This document shows positions 58,259 through 64,000 of a DNA stretch of 64,000 nt, piece after piece. Below the pieces are notes generated by a model, which was not told where the DNA came from, made no database searches, and saw nothing but the letters and a program-made list of their open reading frames with translations. Origin of the DNA: Dinoroseobacter sp049801095 (lineage in GTDB: Bacteria > Pseudomonadota > Alphaproteobacteria > Rhodobacterales > Rhodobacteraceae); the NCBI RefSeq assembly GCF_049801095.1, contig NZ_JBNAGH010000002.1, forward strand, positions 124,001 through 188,000, in the 5' to 3' direction. Positions within the stretch are counted from its first letter, which is position 1; each line of letters begins with the position of its first letter. Position numbers and translations under genes: made by a program.

Positions 58259-59031
58259 GAGGCGCGGTGGGTGTGGAACGCCTTGCGCCGGTCGGACATG
58301 CGGGCCGTATCCATCACCAGACAGACATCGGTGGTGTTGAAGGCATGGTCGATGAAGGCCCCCTCACCGATCCCGCCCCCGAGCCGCAGATAGGCCTTGA
58401 TCAGCGGCGGAATGGCCCGGCTGGCTGCGGCCGCGTCAAGCTCCTCCGCCGGGATCAGATCCATGGGCTGGAAATGGGCGGGCTGCGCGGTCACCCGCAG
58501 GGATGCAGGAGCCAGATGCCGGTGATGCAGGAGCGACAGCGGCGCGCGCAGCGCCTCGATATCCGTGCCGTGAAAACTGGCCACGCCAAAGAGTACCTCG
58601 ACCCCGTTCTCCTCCACATAAGCGGCGAGGCCAGACCAGAGCGCCATCATCGCCAATCCGCTGCGATACTCCGCATGGACGCAAGAGCGACCTAGTTCCA
58701 ACAGGTTACGCCCCGAATTGCGCAAGGGATCGAGGTTGTACTCAGCCTCGGAATAAAACGACCGATCCTGCGGCAGACGCTTGCCCTGCAACAGTCGGTA
58801 GACCCCGACCACACGGTCCAGATCATCCGCAGGCCGGTCCAGATCCCGCAGCAGGAGATGCTCGCAGATTGCGTCATACTCATCCCGCTCGAGCCGGGCG
58901 TCATGATCCACCAAAGCGCCCGAGCCACCGAGCTCCGCCACAAAGACGTCATAGCGCAGCCGCTGAGCCGCGCGCAGATCCGCCGGAGTCTCGGCCAAGG
59001 TGACGTCAAAGCGAGGCGTATGGGTCAACAT
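58255..59031 (-). CDS. olsB: OlsB, L-ornithine N(alpha)-acyltransferase
   Basis: 258 residues. FDVTLAETPADLRAAQRLRYDVFVAELGGSGALVDHDARLERDEYD, VGVYRLLQGKRLPQDRSFYSEAEYNLDPL and LELGRSCVHAEYRSG match the OlsB/autoinducer-synthase-like acyltransferase fold. It uses 3-hydroxyacyl-ACP to acylate ornithine, the first step of ornithine lipids, which many alphaproteobacteria make as phosphate-free membrane lipids. No pho box is recognisable upstream. It is coupled to the OlsA gene. Confidence 0.88.
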   Translation of the reverse strand: MLTHTPRFDVTLAETPADLRAAQRLRYDVFVAELGGSGALVDHDARLERDEYDAICEHLLLRDLDRPADDLDRVVGVYRLLQGKRLPQDRSFYSEAEYNLDPLRNSGRNLLELGRSCVHAEYRSGLAMMALWSGLAAYVEENGVEVLFGVASFHGTDIEALRAPLSLLHHRHLAPASLRVTAQPAHFQPMDLIPAEELDAAAASRAIPPLIKAYLRLGGGIGEGAFIDHAFNTTDVCLVMDTARMSDRRKAFHTHRAS

Positions 59032-59086
59032 GGCACGCTCTTTAACGCATTCCCGCGAACTTGCAACGGATCGGCGTCTTGCTGCG

Positions 59087-59115
59087 TTGACACAACCATA
59101 GGTTGTTGGTACCGT
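59087..59115 (+). promoter_or_regulatory. sigma-70-like promoter with internal ACAACC-ATA-GGTTGT palindrome
   Basis: TTGACA (59087-59092), a 17-base spacer and TACCGT (59110-59115) read rightward. The spacer contains the perfect inverted repeat ACAACC-ATA-GGTTGT (59092-59106), a position used by repressors. The promoter points into the antisense strand of the DUF3553 gene and then toward chpT (59355). The same sequence also lies upstream of leftward olsB, so which gene it serves is uncertain. Confidence 0.4.
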
Positions 59116-59139
59116 TAAGAAGTTGTCGGTTTAGGAAAG

Positions 59140-59325
59140 TCACTCCATGTCAAAAAGCCGATCCAATGCAATGCGCGTGGCATCCAGCACGACTTTGCCC
59201 TCATTCTCGAAATTGACCGTGATGCGACTGTTTATGTTTGACTGCACCTGCCCCACCCCCCACTCGGGTTGGCTCGGGTTGCGCACGAACATGCCCGGTT
59301 CCAGAAGCGCGTTCATCTCTGACAT
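59140..59325 (-). CDS. DUF3553 family small protein
   Basis: 61 residues. MSEMNALLEPGMFVRNPSQPEWGVGQVQSN and ITVNFENEGKVVLDATRIALDRLF match DUF3553, a short beta-barrel-like domain with a PxWGxGxV core, also seen in UvrD/CarD-like contexts. Function unknown; small alphaproteobacterial versions occur beside chpT or other cell-cycle genes to my recollection. It is divergent from chpT, with 29 bases between the start codons. Confidence 0.8.
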   Translation of the reverse strand: MSEMNALLEPGMFVRNPSQPEWGVGQVQSNINSRITVNFENEGKVVLDATRIALDRLFDME

Positions 59326-59354
59326 GGCAGTGCATCCTTTCGTTGGAGGCGGTT

Positions 59355-59969
59355 ATGAGTGATCCCGGACAGACGGGCCAAGCGCAGGATCTGAGCGCGC
59401 TGATCGGATCCAGGATCTGTCATGATCTTATTAGCCCGCTTGGCGCCATCGGCAATGGGCTGGAGCTCTTGCAGATGTCCGGCGCGAGCGAAGGGCCAGA
59501 GATGGCCCTGATCGCCGAAAGTGTTGAAAGCGCGAATGCGCGCATCCGCTTTTTCCGCATCGCCTTTGGGGATGCTCAGACAAACCAGATGATCAAAGGG
59601 GCCGAGCTGCGCGGCGCGCTCCATGGCAGCTATCAGGGCAGCCGTCTCGTGATCAACTGGCAGCCCGAGGATATGCTGCGCTCGGACGCGAAAAAGGCGT
59701 TCCTCACCCTGCAATGTCTGGAGACGGCCATGCCCTATGGCGGCAGCGTGCAGGTCGCCGGGCGTCCGGGCGAGTTCGTCTTTACCGGCACGGCGGAGCG
59801 CTTTGCCTTTGATGAAATGCTTTGGAACGGGTTGGCGGGAACAGCGCCGCTTGATGGCTTACGTCCCGCACAGGTGCAATTCGCCCTGCTGCGCGAGATG
59901 GGCCAGTCAAGCGGTCGGCCGATCCGGGTGGCGCGGACCGACGAGCGTACGCTGACGGTCCACACATGA
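59355..59969 (+). CDS. chpT: ChpT histidine phosphotransferase
   Basis: 204 residues from the ATG at 59355 with GGAGG upstream. The dimerisation/phosphoacceptor helix pair has SALIGSRICHDLISPLGAIGNGLELLQM with His 23, and the C-terminal half is a degenerate Bergerat (ATPase-like) fold lacking the kinase N and G boxes. ChpT passes phosphate from CckA to CtrA and CpdR in the alphaproteobacterial cell-cycle relay; in Rhodobacterales it affects motility and gene transfer agents. A longer frame upstream overlaps the DUF3553 gene and is rejected. Confidence 0.88.
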   Translation: MSDPGQTGQAQDLSALIGSRICHDLISPLGAIGNGLELLQMSGASEGPEMALIAESVESANARIRFFRIAFGDAQTNQMIKGAELRGALHGSYQGSRLVINWQPEDMLRSDAKKAFLTLQCLETAMPYGGSVQVAGRPGEFVFTGTAERFAFDEMLWNGLAGTAPLDGLRPAQVQFALLREMGQSSGRPIRVARTDERTLTVHT

Positions 59970-59985
59970 CACATGCGCGATCCGG

Positions 59986-61251
59986 TCAGCTCCGGATCGT
60001 GCCATCCCCTTCGACAAGATACTTGAAGGAGGTCAGCTGCTCGGCGCCAACCGGGCCGCGCGCATGCATTTTGCCGGTCGCAATGCCGATCTCCGCGCCC
60101 ATTCCAAACTCGCCACCATCGGCGAACTGTGTGGAGGCGTTCCGCATCAGGATCGCACTGTCGAGCCGCTGAAAGAAGCGATCCGCGGTGGCGTCGTTCT
60201 CGGTCAGGATGCAATCCGTGTGCTGCGAGCCATAGTCGCGGATATGGGCAATCGCCCCATCCACGCCATCGACGACCCGCGCCGCGATGATCATGTCGAG
60301 AAACTCGCGCCCATAATCGTCCGCTGCGGCCGGCACGGTACCCGGCACCCCTTGCAGCGTCTCGTCGGCGCGCACCTCCACACCGGCCTCGATCAGATCG
60401 GTCAGAACCTGCGCGCCCTGCGCTTCGAACCAGGCCTTGTCGATCAGCACGCATTCCGCAGCCCCGCAGATTCCTGTCCGGCGGGTCTTGGCGTTCAGGA
60501 TCACGGCGCGGGCCTTCTCGGCATCTGCATCTTTGTCGAGATAGATGTGGCAGATCCCCTCGAGATGGGCAAAGACCGGCACCCGCGCCTCCGCCTGCAC
60601 CCGGCCCACAAGCCCCTTGCCGCCACGCGGAATGATCACGTCGATCGTGTCGGTCATGGTCAGCATTTCGCCAACCGCCGCGCGGTCGCGGGTCGGCACA
60701 AGCTGGATCGCCGCCTCGGGCAGGCCTGCGGCGCGCAGCCCGTCCACAAGACAGGCATGGATCAGGGATGAGGAATGGAAGCTCTCGGAGCCGCCGCGCA
60801 GGATCACCGCATTGCCGGATTTCAGGCAAAGCGCCCCGGCATCGGCGGTCACATTCGGACGGCTTTCATAGATCACGCCAATCACGCCGAGCGGCGTGCG
60901 CACCCGGCGGATCTTGAGCCCCGTGGGCCGATCCCAGGCCGAGGTCACAGCCCCGACCGGGTCTTCCTGGGCCGCCACGGCCCGCAAGCCCTGCACGATC
61001 CCATCGATCCGCCCCTCATCGAGCGCGAGACGGTCCATCATAGCCGGGCTCAGACCCTTGTTGCGGCCAAACTCCAGATCCTTGGCATTGGCCGCGATGA
61101 TCTCATCCCGTCGGGCCCAGACCGCATCGGCGGCCCGGGTCAGCGCCTCGGCCCGCTGCTCGGCTGGGGCAAATGCCAACTCCGCCGCGGCCAGCTTGGC
61201 TGCGGACCCGATTTCAGTCATCAGGGCGGGGATATCGGCAAAGTCTTTCAT
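59986..61251 (-). CDS. proA: ProA, gamma-glutamyl phosphate reductase
   Basis: 421 residues. FAPAEQRAEALTRAADAVWARRDEIIAANAKDLEFGR, PLGVIGVIYESRPNVTADAGALCLKSGNAVILRGGSE, IDVIIPRGGKGLVGRVQ and the catalytic Cys in RRTGICGAAECVLID mark ProA. It reduces gamma-glutamyl phosphate to the semialdehyde that cyclises to the proline precursor. The start at 61251 (MKDFADIPALM) matches family length. It is 96 bases after proB, and chpT is convergent. Confidence 0.96.
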   Translation of the reverse strand: MKDFADIPALMTEIGSAAKLAAAELAFAPAEQRAEALTRAADAVWARRDEIIAANAKDLEFGRNKGLSPAMMDRLALDEGRIDGIVQGLRAVAAQEDPVGAVTSAWDRPTGLKIRRVRTPLGVIGVIYESRPNVTADAGALCLKSGNAVILRGGSESFHSSSLIHACLVDGLRAAGLPEAAIQLVPTRDRAAVGEMLTMTDTIDVIIPRGGKGLVGRVQAEARVPVFAHLEGICHIYLDKDADAEKARAVILNAKTRRTGICGAAECVLIDKAWFEAQGAQVLTDLIEAGVEVRADETLQGVPGTVPAAADDYGREFLDMIIAARVVDGVDGAIAHIRDYGSQHTDCILTENDATADRFFQRLDSAILMRNASTQFADGGEFGMGAEIGIATGKMHARGPVGAEQLTSFKYLVEGDGTIRS

Positions 61252-61347
61252 GACAGACCCTCTGGGGTTGGTTTGGACATTCGAGATACGGGGAAATCCC
61301 GGAACGGGCAAGACCGGCGCTTGGTCCGGCCCCTTGGAAGGGCTGGC

Positions 61348-62454
61348 TTACAGGACCATATCGTCCCGATGCACCAGCACGGCGCGGCCTGGATAGCCCA
61401 GCACATCGGCGATCTCGGCGCTGCGTTTGCCGCGAATGGCGCGGGCCTCGGCGGCGGTATAGCGGGTCAGCCCCTTGCCGAGCGCCTGGCCCTCGGGGCC
61501 GAGGATCGCCACGGGATCGCCGCGCCCGAACTGGCCCGAGACATCGGTGATGCCCGCAGGCAGCAGGCTCTTGCCCCGGCTGAGCGCGGCATGGGCGCCC
61601 GGATCCACGGTGATTTCGCCGCGCGGCTTCATCGCGGCAATCCAGTGCTTGCGCGCGGCCAGCGGATCCGTGCGCGGCAGGAACCAGGTCACCGGCGCGC
61701 CGTCGATCAATCCTTGGAGCGGGCGCAGGCGCGAGCCTTCTGTGATCGCCATGGCACAGCCCGCATCGGTCGCCGTCCGCGCCGCCAGAAGCTTGGTCTT
61801 CATTCCGCCCTTGGAGATGCCAGAGACCGCATCGCCCGCCATCGCCTCGATCTCGGGCGTGATCTCCTCGATCACGTCAAAGCGGCGCGCGGCGGGGTCA
61901 ATGGCGGGATTGGCGCTGTAGAACCCGTCCACATCCGAGAGCAGCACGAGTTGATCCGCCCCGGCCATGACGGCAACCTGTGCGGCCAGCCGGTCATTGT
62001 CGCCATAGCGGATCTCATCCGTGGCGATCGTGTCATTCTCGTTGACGATGGGCGTGACACCGAGGCTCAGGAGCGTGCCCAGCGTCGCACGGGTGTTCAG
62101 ATAGCGGCGGCGATCCGTGCTGTCCTCCAGCGTCACGAGCACCTGCGCCGTGGTGCGGCCATGGGGGGCGAGCACCTCCTCATAGGCGCGGGCAAGCCGG
62201 ATTTGTCCGACGGCAGCGGCGGCCTGGGCCTGTTCCAGCGGCAGCGGACCGGTCCCGAGCCCGAGCACCCGACGCCCGAGCGCGATGGAGCCCGAAGACA
62301 CCAGAATCACATCCGAGCCGCGCGCCCGGGCCTCGGCCACGTCCTGCGCGAGGCCCTTGAGCCAATCCTGGCGCAGGGCACCGCTTGTCTGATCCACCAA
62401 AAGCGCCGAGCCGATCTTGACGACAAGGCAGCGCGCGGTCTCTAGGGCTGCCAT
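61348..62454 (-). CDS. proB: ProB, glutamate 5-kinase
   Basis: 368 residues. Amino-acid kinase domain: CLVVKIGSALLVDQTSGALR, ILVSSGSIALGRRVLG, PIVNENDTIATDEIRYGDNDRLAAQVA, and GISKGGMKTKLLAARTAT. The C-terminal PUA domain is present (GEITVDPGAHAALSRGKSLLPAGITDVSGQFGRGDPVAI). It phosphorylates glutamate, the feedback-regulated first step of proline synthesis. Its start overlaps the obgE stop by 13 bases, so the two are translationally coupled. Confidence 0.96.
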   Translation of the reverse strand: MAALETARCLVVKIGSALLVDQTSGALRQDWLKGLAQDVAEARARGSDVILVSSGSIALGRRVLGLGTGPLPLEQAQAAAAVGQIRLARAYEEVLAPHGRTTAQVLVTLEDSTDRRRYLNTRATLGTLLSLGVTPIVNENDTIATDEIRYGDNDRLAAQVAVMAGADQLVLLSDVDGFYSANPAIDPAARRFDVIEEITPEIEAMAGDAVSGISKGGMKTKLLAARTATDAGCAMAITEGSRLRPLQGLIDGAPVTWFLPRTDPLAARKHWIAAMKPRGEITVDPGAHAALSRGKSLLPAGITDVSGQFGRGDPVAILGPEGQALGKGLTRYTAAEARAIRGKRSAEIADVLGYPGRAVLVHRDDMVL

Positions 62455-63479
62455 GCCTCAGGCTCCTGCTTGGCGGCGATCTCAGCCTGCCGCGATCCCT
62501 CGATCCGGCGCCGCACGGCGCGCAGCACATCCTGCACCCCTTCGCCTGTCACCCCCGACAGCTGCAACACAGGGAAACCACTGGCCGCTTGCAAGGCGGC
62601 GGCCTTCTCGGCGCGCTCCTCAGCGTCCAGTGCATCGATCTTGTTCAGCGCCGTCACGCGGGGCTTGTCGGCCAGCGCGCCACCATAGGCCTCCAGCTCA
62701 TGGATGATGGTCTGGTAATCGGCGGCCACATCCTCGGAGGTGCCGTCGATCAGATGCAGAAGGACCGCGCAACGCTCCACATGGCCCAGAAACCGGTCGC
62801 CGATCCCACGCCCTTCATGGGCGCCCTCGATCAGGCCGGGGATATCCGCCATGACGAACTCCGCCCCGTCGACCCCGACGACGCCAAGGTTCGGATGCAG
62901 GGTCGTGAACGGGTAATCCGCGATCTTGGGCCGGGCGTTGGAGGTCGCGGCGAGAAAGGTCGACTTGCCCGCATTGGGCAGGCCCAAGAGCCCCGCATCC
63001 GCGATCAGCTTGAGCCGCAGCCAAAGCGTGCGCTCCACCGCTTCCTGCCCGGGATTGGCCCGGCGCGGCGCCTGATTGGTGGAGGACTTGAAATGCAGGT
63101 TGCCGAACCCGCCATTCCCGCCTTTGGCGAGCAGCACGCGCTGACCGACCGCGGTCATGTCGGCGATCACGGTCTCCTCATCCTCCTCGAGGATCTCGGT
63201 CCCCACGGGCACGCGCAGCACGATGTCATCGCCATCCTTGCCTGTGCGCTGACGGCCCATGCCGTGCTGGCCGGATTTGGCAAAGAAATGCTGCTGATAG
63301 CGGAAATCGATGAGCGTGTTCAGCCCCTCGACCGCCTCGGCCCAGACATCGCCGCCGCGCCCGCCATTGCCGCCATCGGGGCCGCCCTGGGCGATATACT
63401 TCTCGCGCCGGAAGCTGATGCAGCCGGCCCCGCCGCCACCGGAGCGGATATAGACTTTGGCGAGATCGAGGAATTTCAT
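62442..63479 (-). CDS. obgE: ObgE/CgtA, ribosome-associated GTPase
   Basis: 345 residues. The glycine-rich Obg fold begins KFLDLAKVYIRSGGGGAGCISFRREKYI and contains GGPDGGNGGRGGDVW; the GTPase domain has G1 GLPNAGKSTFLAA, G2/G3 TTLHPNLG and DIPGLIEGAHEGRGIG, and G4 NKID. It acts in 50S assembly and stress signalling. The C-terminal extension is short, as in other alphaproteobacteria. It overlaps both neighbours: the upstream GNAT stop (ATGA) and the proB start (13 bases). Confidence 0.97.
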   Translation of the reverse strand: MKFLDLAKVYIRSGGGGAGCISFRREKYIAQGGPDGGNGGRGGDVWAEAVEGLNTLIDFRYQQHFFAKSGQHGMGRQRTGKDGDDIVLRVPVGTEILEEDEETVIADMTAVGQRVLLAKGGNGGFGNLHFKSSTNQAPRRANPGQEAVERTLWLRLKLIADAGLLGLPNAGKSTFLAATSNARPKIADYPFTTLHPNLGVVGVDGAEFVMADIPGLIEGAHEGRGIGDRFLGHVERCAVLLHLIDGTSEDVAADYQTIIHELEAYGGALADKPRVTALNKIDALDAEERAEKAAALQAASGFPVLQLSGVTGEGVQDVLRAVRRRIEGSRQAEIAAKQEPEAWQP

Positions 63480-64000
63480 GATGTTGCCTTTGTGGGTTGC
63501 CGCCGCTCGTACAGGAACACGTCTGCGGGCTCAAGCCGGGCGCGGGAGGTCGCGATCCCCTGCCCCACATGGGCAAAGCCGCACGCCTCGAGCACCTTGC
63601 CCGAGCCCGGGTTGTCGGTGAAGACCTCGGCCCCGAGGCGCGGCAGATCGAAGTGATCCATCACCGCATCAGCAACGGCGCCAACGGCCTCGCGGGCATA
63701 GCCCTGTCCCCAGCTGTCCGGGTCGAAGAAGTAAAAGATATGGGGCTGCGCGCTCACACCGATGGAACCGATGAAGCGCCCGGCTTCGGTCAGAACCGCG
63801 AGGCGAAACCCAAGTTTGCCCTGCCAGACATCGCGCGCGATCAGGGCTTCGACCTCGGCCAGGGGCCAGGGCACGGTGGCCACGAAGATGTTGGGCGCCA
63901 CGCGCGGATCCCCGGCGATCCGGGCGAGATCGGGCGCATCCCCCATCTCGAGCGAGCGCAGGCGCAACCGCGCCGTCCGCAGGTTCGGCAAGCTCTGGTC
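63476..64000 (-). CDS. GNAT-family N-acetyltransferase (5' end outside window)
   Basis: At least 175 residues are visible; the frame is open to the window edge and reads DQSLPNLRTARLRLRSLEMGDAPDLARIAG, so the start codon is probably a few residues beyond 64000. TARLRLRSLEMGDAPDLARI, FYFFDPDSWGQGYAREAVGAVADAVMD (acetyl-CoA loop) and VFTDNPGSGKVLEACGFAHVGQ are typical of RimJ/RimL-like acetyltransferases. A TTG at 63991 could serve as start but lacks a visible ribosome binding site in the window. Its stop overlaps obgE (ATGA). In Rhodobacterales such genes often lie between rpmA and obgE. Confidence 0.85.
   Translation of the reverse strand, partial: DQSLPNLRTARLRLRSLEMGDAPDLARIAGDPRVAPNIFVATVPWPLAEVEALIARDVWQGKLGFRLAVLTEAGRFIGSIGVSAQPHIFYFFDPDSWGQGYAREAVGAVADAVMDHFDLPRLGAEVFTDNPGSGKVLEACGFAHVGQGIATSRARLEPADVFLYERRQPTKATS

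Noticed and set aside
1..64000. CRISPR array, prophage or insertion sequence
   Set aside because: No regularly spaced repeats of suitable length, no phage structural genes and no transposase-like protein were seen.

Overview
This is a gene-dense, high-GC chromosomal window from an alphaproteobacterium, most likely a Rhodobacterales (roseobacter-type) species. The pointers are the frr/pyrH-uppS-cdsA-dxr-rseP-bamA-skp-fabZ-lpxA-lpxI order with LpxI in place of LpxH, a ChpT phosphotransferase, an olsB-olsA ornithine-lipid pair, a Usg-family protein, several TRAP/ABC uptake operons, and a sarcosine/dimethylglycine-dehydrogenase-like FAD-GcvT protein. No rRNA, CRISPR array, prophage or intact insertion sequence was seen.

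Layout. (1) 1-10454, minus strand: the envelope block. It holds pyrH and frr, then uppS, cdsA, dxr, rseP, bamA, skp, fabZ, lpxA and the truncated lpxI, covering undecaprenyl, phospholipid, isoprenoid, outer-membrane and lipid A synthesis. (2) 10571-18852, plus strand: miaA, an AraC regulator and a peptide-type (Dpp/Opp) ABC importer with a fused double ATPase. (3) 18833-23034: a convergent Stf0-like sulfotransferase, the FAD-GcvT oxidoreductase and a MocA-like nucleotidyltransferase. (4) 23138-27379, minus strand: GST-LtrA-K+ channel-FrnE as an apparent operon, with an MdaB-like quinone reductase upstream. (5) 27591-38011: a nine-gene minus-strand catabolic operon (maleylacetate reductase, a LIV-type ABC importer, a flavin aromatic hydroxylase, an intradiol dioxygenase and a BKACE enzyme) divergent from a LysR regulator. 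(6) 38023-45378: a LysR regulator divergent from an MhqO/MhqD-like dioxygenase and esterase, XapX protein, YcaC-like hydrolase, amidohydrolase, small GNAT and MFS exporter. (7) 45379-46838: a gene-poor, more AT-rich segment abutting the 3' end of tRNA-Leu(CAA). (8) 46975-50178: a TRAP transporter (dctP-dctQ-dctM). (9) 50580-64000: exoD, dsbB, usg, gyrA, trmFO, gluQ, olsA/olsB, a DUF3553 protein, chpT, proA, proB, obgE and a truncated GNAT.

The most interesting hypothesis is in block 5. The encoded enzymes make a coherent route from a dihydroxybenzene through hydroxyquinol and maleylacetate to 3-oxoadipate. The last gene is a BKACE enzyme rather than a CoA transferase plus thiolase, so 3-oxoadipate could be cleaved directly with acetyl-CoA to succinyl-CoA and acetoacetate. 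Other structure worth attention: stem-loops directly after the binding-protein gene in three unrelated transporter operons; hairpins that appear to bury the ribosome binding sites of the GST-LtrA-channel operon and of trmFO; a 22-bp-spaced direct repeat beside the AraC gene; and a glycine at the main quinolone-resistance position of GyrA. Functions are inferred from sequence motifs and gene order; no similarity search was run.
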